A DNA stretch of 64,000 nt, from NCBI GenBank assembly GCA_965216255.1, contig OZ244148.1:248001-312000 (forward strand), given 5' to 3'. The notes beneath the pieces were generated by a model. That model worked only from the letters and a program-made list of their open reading frames with translations, was not told the DNA's origin and searched no databases. The position numbers and the translations under genes are program-made. Source of the DNA: G965216255 sp965216255. Its GTDB lineage: Bacteria > Bacteroidota > Rhodothermia > Rhodothermales > Bin80. Shown here piece by piece: positions 31,623-39,855 of the stretch (positions within the stretch are counted from its first letter, which is position 1; each line of letters opens with the position of its first letter).

Positions 31623-32630
31623 CTAGTACGGGGTTTCCGCCCAGGCCATTGCGTCCGGGTTGTTGAGGCCGGTGATCTTGCCGACGACCGTCAGGGTGTT
31701 TAGGTCGATCACTGCCACTTTGCCCTCGGGACTGACGGCGGCGAAGGCGCGAGTGCCATCCGGGGACATCAGCAGGCCCTCGGTGCCCCCTCCCACGTCT
31801 ATGCGATTGACTTCGCGGCGCGTGGCGGCCTCCAGGATAAGCAGCTCGTTGCCTCGGAGATCGGATACGAAGACGTACCTCCCATCAGGAGTAAACTTCA
31901 GGCGATTGGAGAAACTGGTAGGAAGCTCGATCTTTTCGATCTCTCGCTTTGCGGCGACGTCGATGACCGAGATGGTGCTGTCGTTCACATTAGTCACCCA
32001 CAGTTCCTTGCCATCCGGCGAGAGGTCCAATCCTTCAGCACGGGGGCCCGTCGGGATAAGGGTGATGGCCCAGTCCCTTACCCGGCCACTGCCCTGGCCT
32101 TCCGCAGTTGCGGGCGGCTGTTCTATAATGCCTGCGACTCCGGCTGACGTGCTGGTGACGAAGATCTTGGTCGCGTCCTCCGAGAGCGTGAGCATGTGGG
32201 AGCGGGGTATCCCGGTTCCGAGCATCCAGTCGATTTGCTTCGTGATCGGATCGTAGCGGCTGATGGTGCGGGCCGTCTGGTTGGCGAAGTAGAGCTTACC
32301 GTCCGCCATCGCCAGGCTATGGATCTCTCCCATCGGTCGCAGGTCAATACCTTCCACCTGCTGCTGCGCCGCGAGATCGATGACAGTGATGGCGTCGGCT
32401 CGCGAGTTGGAAACGTAGGCGTAACGGCCGTCGGTGGCGACTTCATGGGGACTGCGGTTGGCTGGCACGTGCGCTATCACCTCCAAGGAAGAGGGATCGA
32501 CAATTGCCAACAACGCGCCACTCTTTTCTCCCACGAGCAGCGCGGGGTTGGGCGTCGTCTGGGCCAGCACCGTGCCGGCAGCCATGCAGAGGATCAAAAA
32601 GAGGAACGTACCTATGGCGGGTGTGCTCAT
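31623..32630 (-). CDS. Secreted YVTN-type beta-propeller protein
   Basis: I choose the ATG at 32630 (335 aa) because the product then begins with a good signal peptide (MSTPAIGTFLFLILCMAAG followed by TVLAQ). The same frame is open upstream, but that part is the tail of a different membrane protein. Repeats follow the YVTN pattern: SPHEVATDGRYAYVSNSRAD with ITVID, GLDLSPDGKELWVTN with ISVID, and LKFTPDGRYVFVSDLRGNEL, GLLMSPDGTRAFAAVSPEG. About seven blades can be counted. Such propellers are periplasmic or surface binding or enzyme scaffolds; the substrate is unknown. No strong ribosome-binding site precedes the chosen start. A run of nine G at 32668-32676 lies upstream, which makes the frame relationship with the neighbour uncertain. 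Confidence 0.85.
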   Translation of the reverse strand: MSTPAIGTFLFLILCMAAGTVLAQTTPNPALLVGEKSGALLAIVDPSSLEVIAHVPANRSPHEVATDGRYAYVSNSRADAITVIDLAAQQQVEGIDLRPMGEIHSLAMADGKLYFANQTARTISRYDPITKQIDWMLGTGIPRSHMLTLSEDATKIFVTSTSAGVAGIIEQPPATAEGQGSGRVRDWAITLIPTGPRAEGLDLSPDGKELWVTNVNDSTISVIDVAAKREIEKIELPTSFSNRLKFTPDGRYVFVSDLRGNELLILEAATRREVNRIDVGGGTEGLLMSPDGTRAFAAVSPEGKVAVIDLNTLTVVGKITGLNNPDAMAWAETPY

Positions 32631-32667
32631 GATTCTGACAAGAAATTTGGTGTCGAAGGTACCACTT

Positions 32668-33292
32668 GGGGGGGGGCGGTCATTAAAGAAGGGATGGATG
32701 ACCAGCCAGAGCACAGCAGGAACTACCGCGCTGAGCTGAAGGGTCCACGTCGGGTCAACGACGCCGGTGTGCCCTACGGCAGCGAAGCCGAGCGGGAGCG
32801 AACCGCATGCCAGCGCGAAGAAGAACGTACGCGCCGGCATCCGCGTCAGGCCGGCCATGCACGCGACAACCTCGGCACGAGCGGCAGCCCTCGCGAAGGC
32901 ACGACAATCCACGTACCGATGTTCGCAAAAAGCCGTTCGCCGCGTTCGAGGCCCTTTCCGCCGACAAGACGCCGGGGCGCGCCGCGCCCGAGGAGGCGGC
33001 AGAGTACGTAGCCGAGTGACCCGGAAAGAAAGGATCCGGTAGCGGCAATGAGCCCGCCCGCCACGGTGTCGCAGACGAAACCAAGCGCACTCATGACTGC
33101 GGTTCCGGCAATGGGGAGCAACAGATCACTCATGAGCAGCAGCACCCCTGCCGCCCAGGTCCTACGACTAGAGCCCTCAAGCCAGGAGACGGCTTCGGTC
33201 AGGATGAACGTGTCCTCCAGAGACCCGCCCCATATGAGAAAGGGATTCAAGAACAGCACGGCCAGACTCAGAAAAAGACAGAAGAGTCGCAT
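32668..33292 (-). pseudogene. TVP38/TMEM64 (VTT, DedA-like) membrane protein, single frameshift
   Basis: It begins MRLFCLFLSLAVLFLNPFL and has several membrane segments (AAGVLLLMSDLLLPIAGTAV, ATGSFLSGSLGYVLCRLLGR). The VTT signature surrounds FANIGTWIVVPSRGLPLVP. At about 32870 the frame shifts, and the rest is preserved in another frame: EVVACMAGLTRMPARTFFFA, LACGSLPLGFAAVGHTG and AVVPAVLWLVIHPFF. After the frameshift no stop intervenes before the YVTN gene, so the coding tail reads through a G9 tract into it. VTT proteins are proposed lipid scramblases or transporters. One indel separates this from an intact gene, so a sequencing error or recent mutation is possible. Confidence 0.8.
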
Positions 33293-33346
33293 CGTCGTTC
33301 GTATTTCATCCCCGACTCAACAATCACGCACTCGCCCACACCCTAA

Positions 33347-33868
33347 TCAGGCCGCCATCTTGATGACTTCCAACTCTATGATGGGCGTCACCTCATCTCC
33401 GACGGACAAGTAGCCTGCACCTCCCAGCGTGCGGTCGAACTTCAAGCCGTACTCCCTCCGGTCCACTTTCGTCTCCACCTCGAACACGGCCCGCACCTGG
33501 TCCTGCCCCTGAGGCTCCAACGAGATCGAACTTAAACACTAGGCATCCAGCACCACCTCATGCCTGTTGCCCCGCATCGTCAACTCGCCCACGAATTCGA
33601 ACTCCGAGCCGTCGATGTTCTGCACCCGCGTGCTCTGGAATGTATTGATCTCACCGTTGAAGAAGTCATCCGAGCACAGTTTGTTGTAGCGCCGTTCGCC
33701 ACCCATGAAGGCGCTCATGGCCCGGATGCGCACCGTGACTTCAACGGTGCTGAGGTCTTTGGGGTCGAAACTCCGGGCGACCTCATAGTCTTGGAATTCG
33801 CCACGTACTCTGGAGATGCCGAAGTGGCCGGGAGTAGCGGGCGGGTAGGACGGTTCGCCTCAAGCGAG
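33347..33868 (-). pseudogene. YceI-family lipocalin-like protein, N-truncated with in-frame TAG
   Basis: The minus strand gives GHFGISRVRGEFQDYEVARS, then FDPKDLSTVEVTVRIRAMSA, NGEINTFQSTRVQNIDGSEF and LTMRGNRHEVVLDA. This is the YceI barrel order (G-H-F...F-G-x-I, then T-x-R-x-x-x-x-L-F and L-T-L-G-x-x-P-V). A TAG after VVLDA interrupts, then reading continues EVETKVDRREYGLKFDR to TGA at 33347. Upstream of 33868 the frame hits TGA and the signal peptide is missing. YceI proteins bind isoprenoids such as polyprenyl quinones in the periplasm. It lies downstream of the VTT gene on the opposite side of a short gap. Confidence 0.85.
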
Positions 33869-33994
33869 GCCCCCAGTGAGTTCTTGTATTTTATGGGGCA
33901 TACAAATCGCAAGTATGCCCCGTAAAAAGTGATCACGCCACTTGGCGAGAAACGGCGTTACAAATAGGGCGAGCGAGCGCCTGCAACACGCGCT

Positions 33995-34768
33995 TTACTG
34001 CGCTACATCTGAAGCGATTAGCAGTCTGGTCAGCATGATGTTCTTGAACTCAACCTTCATTGGAGGCCCGCTGTGAAGCTGAAAAGCAAGCAAGCCGGAG
34101 TTGGCACGCCTTCTGGTATCGTTGTCTGTTATGCCGGCCATCACGTGGCCGTTGAGCTTGTGAACAAGATGGTTGCCCACAGCCGTGATTTCAATCGAAT
34201 TCCAGCCTCCCGTGTTGATATTAGTCGCAAGCTCGTCGTAGTCGCCCACAGATCCGGTTTCGTTAATCACGGGATTTCTTAAACTATCCAGTTCCAGAAC
34301 AACCTGCTGCCCGCGCCTGGCCGCAATGCCGCGTCCGTTCTGTTCGTATAGACCGCCGGTATGTCGGTTCTGGCCGTCAAAGTCGAACTGATAACCTGCC
34401 ACGGCATATTGATCAACCAGTCTGCTGCGGTATTGAATGCCCGAATTGCGATCGGACAGGCGCATATCCATTGTCAGCGTAAAGTCCTTTACCATCGGTC
34501 CGTCATAATAGAGGTACGTACTGGGGCGGCCTTCTTCCATCCTCTCACCTACAATGGAACCATTTTCGGCTCTCCAGAAGGCGGGATCTCCTATCCAGTT
34601 GGTGAGATCCGTGCCGTTAAAAAGGGGCTCGGGATCAGTTGTACCACTAGAAACGGATTCAGAAGTACAACCTTGCAAGCTTGCCATCCCGAGCAATATC
34701 AAGGTCAAACCAACGACGATGATTGGCGACCGATGCGAACAGTCCCATCCGATGATCTTGTTTTCCAT
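33995..34768 (-). CDS. DUF1080 (3-keto-disaccharide hydrolase-type) lipoprotein
   Basis: I use the ATG at 34768, which has GGAGG five bases upstream. This gives 257 aa starting MENKIIGW, with a hydrophobic segment and the lipobox LQGC at Cys34. The mature part follows the DUF1080 jelly-roll pattern: EPLFNGTDLTNWIGDPAFW, then AENGSIVGER, a central FTLTMDMRLSDRNSGIQYRS and NEVEITAVGNHLVHKLNGH (read here as NSIEITAVGNHLVHKLNG). It ends SGLLAFQLHSGPPMKVEFKN, the usual LQxHxGPPMxVxFKNI motif. The family includes periplasmic glycoside-cleaving enzymes and carbohydrate-binding proteins. Its precise substrate is unknown. Codon use and reading frame are clean, unlike its neighbours. Confidence 0.93.
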   Translation of the reverse strand: MENKIIGWDCSHRSPIIVVGLTLILLGMASLQGCTSESVSSGTTDPEPLFNGTDLTNWIGDPAFWRAENGSIVGERMEEGRPSTYLYYDGPMVKDFTLTMDMRLSDRNSGIQYRSRLVDQYAVAGYQFDFDGQNRHTGGLYEQNGRGIAARRGQQVVLELDSLRNPVINETGSVGDYDELATNINTGGWNSIEITAVGNHLVHKLNGHVMAGITDNDTRRRANSGLLAFQLHSGPPMKVEFKNIMLTRLLIASDVAQ

Positions 34769-34773
34769 GATAC

Positions 34774-34778
34774 CCTCC
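34774..34778 (-). promoter_or_regulatory. Shine-Dalgarno GGAGG of the DUF1080 lipoprotein gene
   Basis: GGAGG lies five bases before ATG at 34768. It selects this start over the upstream in-frame ATG at 34831, which would add a non-signal-like N-terminus. Confidence 0.75.
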
Positions 34779-34944
34779 GGAAACGTGTGTTGTATGGTAT
34801 GGTGCTGGAAAGCACCACTTGGATGCCCCATCAGACAGTGGGAGCTTGAATTCCTGATTGCACGCGGCTAGCAGCGCAAGCAGCCCCACACACGGCCCAA
34901 TATGCTTGCACAGTGAATGTATGCATCATGATACGAATCCCCTC

Positions 34945-35022
34945 TGCGCCAACAAAGAGTGAAGCGGGTCAGTACATTATTGGTGTAGCCGCAGTGGGGT
35001 TCATGCGGCAAGACTGGTCAGG
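34945..35022. repeat. IS-end-like repeat, left member (related to 42601-42680)
   Basis: Both contain CCAACAAAnAGTGA, then GTACATTAnTGGTGTAGCC, GGGGTTC and GGACTGGTCAGG or AGACTGGTCAGG, in the same spacing. This copy sits just upstream of the IS3 orfA remnant, so it is probably the left part of an IS3-family element. Confidence 0.65.
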
Positions 35023-35074
35023 CAATTCAACCTAACCAATCCATCATCAACCCCTTTTCATCATAGAAACCAAC

Positions 35075-35243
35075 TACGCTTCTTACACGAATGCGACCGC
35101 GGAGGTCCCTCCAACCGAGGTGGTTCCCAATGCCAAACGCCGCAGGTTCAGCGTCAGTTACAAACTCCACATATTGGATGAGACTGATGCATGCGTCAAG
35201 CCCGGAGAGGTCGGTGCGCTTGTGCGCCGGGAAGGCATACTCG
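35075..35243 (+). pseudogene. IS3-family OrfA (helix-turn-helix) N-terminal fragment
   Basis: The plus strand encodes NAKRRRFSVSYKLHILDETD, then ACVKPGEVGALVRREG, the opening of IS3-type OrfA proteins, whose next residues would be LYSSHLTTWRRQ. The sequence is cut after RREG, exactly where the left terminal repeat of the IS256-type element begins at 35244. Nothing recognisable as the remaining OrfA or OrfB follows the other side of that insertion. Confidence 0.75.
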
Positions 35244-36663
35244 AGAGATACTGTCAAAGGTTGGGTCTGAAAGGCGCCGGGCGTATCCTTGTGGAGTACT
35301 CAATAATCGCCCTCAACAAAAATATCCAGACTACATGGTATGACAGACCCAACAGTATCCAACGTACACTCACTAGTTGACCGTGAGGAGGCACTGAGCA
35401 CCCTGGATGATCTGGTGCGCAGCTCCGCCCGGGGCGCATGCTGCAGGTAGCGCCCCGGGCGGGAGGCCGACGACTACGTGAAGGCCCATGCACACCTGCG
35501 GGATGAGCGCGGCCACCGAGTTGTCAAACGCAATGGCCACCAACCGGAAAGAGAAATCCTCACGGGTGCGGGCCCGCTAGCGATCCAGCGGCCCCATATC
35601 CGTGACCCTCGAGCAGGGCATACCTTCACCAGGGCCATACTGCCACGCTACATGCGCCGCAGTCCGTTGTTGGCCGATCGATGATCGGCTGATGCACTCA
35701 TTCCGGCCTTGTATCTGCGGGCAGTTTCGACCAACGACTTTCCTCTGGCCCTGCAGGCCATACTGGGCCCGCAGGCCGGCAACTTGTTGCCATCGTCGAT
35801 CAGCCGACTCAAGGAGGCCTGGCGGGAGCAATACCCGCAGTGGAATAAGCGGGACCCCGCGGACAAGCGGTATATCTACCTCTGGGCTGACGGGCTCTAC
35901 TTCCATGTTCGCATGGGCAACGAGCGCCCGTGTATGCTTGTTTATTATGGGCGCCTGCGCCTGATGGCAAGAAAGAACTCGTAGGGCTCTTGGACAGAGA
36001 GCGGGAAAGCAGGCTGTCCTGGAAGGAGCTATTGCTGGACAACGAGGCTTGGACGTAGCGCCTAAGGTGGCCACAGCTGACGGAGGCCTGGAATTCTGGG
36101 CTGCGTTGGATGAAGTATACCCCTCCACGCTACAACAGCGATGCTGGGTGCACAAGACAGCCAACGTGCCGGGTAAGCTGCCCAAGAAGCTGCAGGGGGC
36201 TGCAAAAGAGAGGCTCCGTGGCATCTATACGGCACCGCCCAGGAAGGATGCCCTGAAGGCACTCGATACCTTTGAGGATCTCATCGCAGGCGCCTACGAG
36301 AAGGCGCTCACCTGTCTGCGCAAGGACCAAGAGGAGCTCTTGAGCTTCTAGCAGTTCCCGCCCGAACACTGGGCTCACCTTCGGACTTCGAATCCCATTG
36401 AGTCCACGATTGCGAGCGCAGGGAAACGTACGCGGCAAACCAAGGGATGTGGCAGCCGGGAGGCGACGCTGATGATGGTTTACAAGCTGTGCCGGGCAGC
36501 GCAGAAACGCTGGCGTTGGCTGACTGGATCGCAGCTGCTCATCCGTGTATTGGAGACAACCCCGCACGAGTATAGCGTAGAAGTAGACAGACAGGCCGCC
36601 TAATTTTCTCTCCCCAATCCAATACCACGACGCCTTTCAGACCCAACCTTTGGAAGTATCTCT
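35244..36663 (+). mobile_element. IS256-family insertion sequence with 33-bp terminal inverted repeats
   Basis: The left end 35244-35276 and the right end 36631-36663 are inverted copies that match at 31 of 33 bases (counted by eye). Both start AGAGATACT and include AAAGGTTGGGTCTGAAAGG. They enclose a 1420-bp element carrying a damaged transposase gene. No 8-9 bp target duplication was seen at the flanks, which suggests later rearrangement at one side. The element interrupts the IS3 OrfA fragment. Confidence 0.9.
35340..36603 (+). pseudogene. IS256-family transposase, multiple frameshifts and stops
   Basis: Start MTDPTVSNVHSLVDREEAL continues to a TAG after GACCR. Later frames encode AHLRDERGHRVVKRNGHQ, then PHIRDPRAGHTFTRAILPRY, LYLRAVSTNDFPLALQAILG and ADGLYFHVRMGNERPCMLV, holding the first DDE Asp in WADGLYF. 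The next segment is ATADGGLEFWAALDEVYPST with QQRCWVHKTANVPGKLPK, where the second Asp occurs in the GLEFWAALDEVYP region, and SNPIESTIASAGKRTRQTKG holds the terminal Glu (NPIEST). The gene ends at a TAA at 36601. At least two frameshifts and two stops are needed to join the frames, so it cannot make a transposase. Confidence 0.88.
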
Positions 36664-36884
36664 ACTGCCTATTCGCCGACGCAGATGATCAGTCCGCGCG
36701 TTGAACGGCTGTTATATTCGGCAGGTATCGAGCTAGCTGAACCGAGAATGCACTAGGCCGTATAAGCATTGATGAACATTACTGTCAAACGGTGCTTTGG
36801 AAGCATTTATACGCTGTTTGACTGTCGGAAGCGAAAGGGGTACATTCGCTCTATTGCAATGCGTATTCAGGCCCAATCGGCGAA

Positions 36885-37082
36885 ATGAACATGAAAGTCG
36901 CACCACAGAAGGCTACGAACACGAAATCTGGGCAGATAGGCAGTCCCGGGAATGATGGTTCTGTATCTGAAAGCCGGATTGACACACAGGGCCAAGGCTC
37001 CGTAAGCCCGGCTTCGGAGCGCATCCTCAATGAGATTTCGGTAACCCATCGGAAAGCTCTTGAGTGGCTAGCCAAACGCTAG
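36885..37082 (+). CDS. Putative antitoxin of a Doc-type toxin-antitoxin pair (65 aa)
   Basis: This 65-aa ORF ends SERILNEISVTHRKALEWLAK and overlaps the following toxin by 19 bases. Small proteins with a C-terminal S-x-x-H-x-x-AL-x-x-LA-x-R segment usually precede Doc toxins, so this is the likely cognate neutraliser. The first forty residues are low-complexity and Ser/Gly/Gln-rich, as is common in disordered antitoxin ends. It has no DNA-binding domain I can recognise, so autoregulation cannot be inferred. Its own TAG stop is at 37080-37082. Confidence 0.6.
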   Translation: MNMKVAPQKATNTKSGQIGSPGNDGSVSESRIDTQGQGSVSPASERILNEISVTHRKALEWLAKR

Positions 37083-37453
37083 GCGGCCATTATTGCGTCA
37101 CTCTCGATGATGCAATTCGGAGCCATGATAAAGCTCTCGAAGATGGCGGAGCGCAAGGGATCCTGGACGAAAACGGAATTCGGTCGGCCATTGCCCGTCC
37201 ATATTGCGGCTATTACCATACCCTTCATGAGAAGGCAGCTGCGTTGGTTCACAGTATTGTGTTGAACCACGGATTTGTGGATGGCAACAAGAGAACGGCT
37301 TATTATCTCGTCTTGTGGTTTATCAAGGAAAGCGGATACAAGTTGGTTATCGAGAATGAGTTTGGTCTGGCCGAGATCATCGCGGACGTGGCGTGCCACG
37401 AGGTCACATTAAACGAATTAACAGAATGGTTTCGAGAACGTCTGGCTGGCTGA
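37064..37453 (+). CDS. doc: Doc (death-on-curing) Fic-fold toxin
   Basis: The 129-aa product starts at GTG 37064 within the antitoxin gene (a 19-base overlap implies translational coupling). Residues 69-77 are HGFVDGNKR, the Fic/Doc catalytic motif HxFxDGNKR. The upstream segment has ENGIRSAIARPYCGYYHTLH, typical of the Doc fold, and HEKAAALVHSIVLNHGF. Doc toxins phosphorylate EF-Tu and stop translation; the family's motif here is intact, so activity is plausible. Alternatives such as AMPylation by other Fic proteins are less likely, given the size. The pair stands alone between the IS256 element and an IS30 element. Confidence 0.9.
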   Translation: MASQTLGGHYCVTLDDAIRSHDKALEDGGAQGILDENGIRSAIARPYCGYYHTLHEKAAALVHSIVLNHGFVDGNKRTAYYLVLWFIKESGYKLVIENEFGLAEIIADVACHEVTLNELTEWFRERLAG

Positions 37454-37919
37454 CGTGCGTGAAAGCAGGATTGCGCCCGCGGCTTTTCGTGCCCCGATTC
37501 GAATTTTGATGCCCAATAACCAATCGCAGATACGATGAAAGAACCGACGGACAAGCCGCAAGACACTACGGATTGGTCCAATCGACCGGCGGCAAATCCG
37601 CGATACGCACTAATTCTGCCGGCCTGTCGTATTACAACCGCCAATTAAAGTCCGAAGAGCAACAACTGTAGACAAGGTAGTATGCCCCTGAGTAGAGACA
37701 GAAGATAGCACAGGCAACGCGGAAAACGAGCTTCTTCGGAGGGAGGGCGGAGCCCGACCGGAGAAGAAGCTGCTTGCTGGCCGAAGAAATTCGCGCTCCT
37801 TGACCTTTGAGGCAGCCAATGCCGACGGGCGAGCATGGCTCTTCCCCTGCGTGTAGGCACGCATGATGTCACCCGAACATGGTACAATGGTCTATGGGTC
37901 TTTCTGGCGACGACCCGAC
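37454..37919. other. Region downstream of doc; no gene supported, contains a hairpin
   Basis: Overlapping short frames are present on the minus strand, but none resembles a known family. The only notable structure is the hairpin at 37729-37771. The 3' end of the IS30 element should lie near 37850-37919, yet I did not find a second inverted repeat there. Confidence 0.45.
37729..37771. repeat. Imperfect 43-nt inverted repeat
   Basis: AGCTTCTTC at 37729-37737 pairs with GAAGAAGCT at 37763-37771. Inner GGGC and GCCC (37745-37748, 37752-37755) share the same centre with a three-base GGA loop. No run of T follows, so it is not an ordinary rho-independent terminator. Confidence 0.5.
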
Positions 37920-38909
37920 TCAGACCATGGACGCGGAGGCTGCCACGCCCTCTAGTGCAGGAAGGAAAACCTCCGCCGGCGTGCGGTAGGCCAAGCATCG
38001 GCGCGGACGGTTGTTCAATTGCGCTTGCACCCGCCTCACCGCTGCCGGTTCAACCGTGTGAAAGTTGGTTGCCTTCGGGAAGTACTCTCGCACCAGGCCG
38101 TTGGTGTGCTCGTTCAGACCACGCTCCCAGGAGTGGTATGGCCTCGCAAAGTAAAACGATGCGGAAAGCGCGCTGGCGATCTGCCGATGATGAGCGAACT
38201 CCTTGCCATTGTCCGCCGTGATAGTAAGTACCCGGTCCTTTACCGGACTGAGACAACCTATGATCGCATGGCGGACCCCGATCGCAACCTTTGACGCAAC
38301 GTGCTCAAGAAACGTGAATTTCGAGGCGCGATCGACCATGGATACCAGTGCTCCCTGTTGTTTCGCCCCGATGATCGTATCAACCTCCCAGTCGCCTATC
38401 CGCGTCTTCTGCTCTACAATGGGATCACGTTCGCTGATGTCTACACGGTGCGGTATCAGGCCGCGCCCAGCACCGCTCTTGTTACGCCTGTTGTACCGCT
38501 TACCACGGCGACGCAGCAGCTTGTACAACGATCCGCCAGCCGCTCGGTCCGCCCAGCTATGCCTGTAAATCCATGTGGTGCTTACCGAAACGACACCATC
38601 ACGACGAAGTCGACCCGAGACCTGCTCTGGACTCCAGTGCAGGGCGAGCTTCTCACGCACAAGAGACCACATCGCTTCAGTCATCTTCCGTGGACGCAAC
38701 GATGCCTTCCTCCGCCGCCCGCTGGCCAAGCGGGTAGCCTGTTGATACCGGTAGCCCCTACCTCCGCTGTTGCGATGCAACTCCCGGCTGATCGTCGATG
38801 GCGAGCGACCCAACTGTCGCGCAATCTCGCGCAGCGAATCAGCTCGCTTCCTCAATGCGTGAATCTGGCACCTTTCCTCATAGGAAAGATGATGATAGCC
38901 CGTCGCCAT
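37920..38909 (-). CDS. IS30-family transposase (329 aa, apparently intact)
   Basis: Residues 1-45 carry a helix-turn-helix (LSYEERCQIHALRKRADSL and REIARQLGRSPSTISRELHR). The catalytic core has the first Asp in IGDWEVDTIIG, the second in ITADNGKEFAHH and the terminal Glu in GLNEHTNGLVREYFPK, the DDE arrangement of IS30. It ends LAYRTPAEVFLPALEGVAAS, as usual. Upstream, 39006-39028 contains GTGTTGCACTTCGTTGTTAA, a terminal-repeat sequence typical of this IS group; no partner was found downstream. One of only two undamaged transposases here, so possibly recent. Confidence 0.93.
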   Translation of the reverse strand: MATGYHHLSYEERCQIHALRKRADSLREIARQLGRSPSTISRELHRNSGGRGYRYQQATRLASGRRRKASLRPRKMTEAMWSLVREKLALHWSPEQVSGRLRRDGVVSVSTTWIYRHSWADRAAGGSLYKLLRRRGKRYNRRNKSGAGRGLIPHRVDISERDPIVEQKTRIGDWEVDTIIGAKQQGALVSMVDRASKFTFLEHVASKVAIGVRHAIIGCLSPVKDRVLTITADNGKEFAHHRQIASALSASFYFARPYHSWERGLNEHTNGLVREYFPKATNFHTVEPAAVRRVQAQLNNRPRRCLAYRTPAEVFLPALEGVAASASMV

Positions 38910-39285
38910 TTGATACCCTCCAATGATGTCTTAACGGAGCGTACCGGCATCATCTCGCTCACATGTAATCAGCGTGATGAATACGCGCTTGCTAGCGCGC
39001 TGTCATCCAAATCAAGTGTTGCACTTCGTTGTTAAATGGGCCGGACTATATTTCACCCTCTGGCGAGGTTTCCGAATATGCCCATATGATTGGCCAGAAG
39101 TTTGGCCGAGTTATTCCGTAACATCCTCCTACCCAAGTGTTAAGGCGTGATTCGGCGGCTCGCCAAAGGAGCGTCCCCACGGCGAGAAGGACTTTTACCA
39201 TCCACGAGGAGCATGTGCGATGGGTCAACACGGCCAAGGCGGGCAATGTCAAGCTGACCGCGCCTTTCAGGTATCGATCTCCTGG
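38910..39285. other. Right flank of the IS30 element; no gene supported
   Basis: It holds the transposase upstream region, an IS30-type end (about 39006-39028, read on the minus strand as an inverted repeat) and then unassigned DNA up to the recombinase remnant. Confidence 0.5.
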
Positions 39286-39420
39286 TCATTGTTCCAGCAG
39301 CCGCGCCACGGCATTCTTCCCGGCCCTTGCGCTGCGGGCGTAGGTCGCGGGCATAGAGGGAGATTCCCAGCGTCCGGCCTGTTGCAGTTCGACCAGACTG
39401 GCTCCGCGTTCGGCATGCAT
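39286..39420 (-). pseudogene. Tyrosine recombinase (phage-type integrase) C-terminal remnant
   Basis: The minus strand encodes ERGASLVELQQAGRWESPSM followed by PATYARSARAGKNAVARLLEQ and TGA. GRWxSPxMPAxYAR matches the end of tyrosine recombinases, with the catalytic Tyr in ATYAR. Only the last 45 residues remain. A homologous but more degraded tail lies at 60045-60184 on the plus strand (ERGASLVELQQAG is identical there). Confidence 0.7.
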
Positions 39421-39424
39421 ATTA

Positions 39425-39855
39425 TCCTGATTACTGGCACCCTTCGGAAGATGGTATAGTACCTGTTTCGAGGCGGTTGTCGGGTCTCCCGGATGGCAGC
39501 GTGTAGCCGCCGCGAGCGCCGTTAATGGACCCGGGGCCTGCGCCCGGAAGTAACGGTTTCGGCGGGCGCTTGTCCCTGACCAAATGGTGTATACGGCTGG
39601 CCGATTTCAGGAATGGAATTGCGGGCCTTGTTCACCGGTTTATGGTGAATGAAGCATACTGGCCATTACGGGGCGTAACTGGAAGCTTCCGGGATCCTCC
39701 TGGTCAAGGTGGAGCATTTGTCGGTTACGACACCCACCCGGATGGGCTCTACCTGCAGCACGGTATTTCACCTATACGCTTGATCTCCCTAGGACCATCA
39801 TGCAGTACACGCAGCGTTCGCTAAGGGCTTACCAAGCTCGCAATGCCCCACGCAT
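39425..39855. other. Intergenic, no gene supported
   Basis: A plus-strand frame of about 100 codons (39525-39824) carries no recognised domain or ribosome-binding site. I do not count it as a gene. Confidence 0.4.

Noticed and set aside
37729..37771. Integron attC site
   Set aside because: The hairpin lacks RYYYAAC and GTTRRRY core sites, and no integron integrase is visible.
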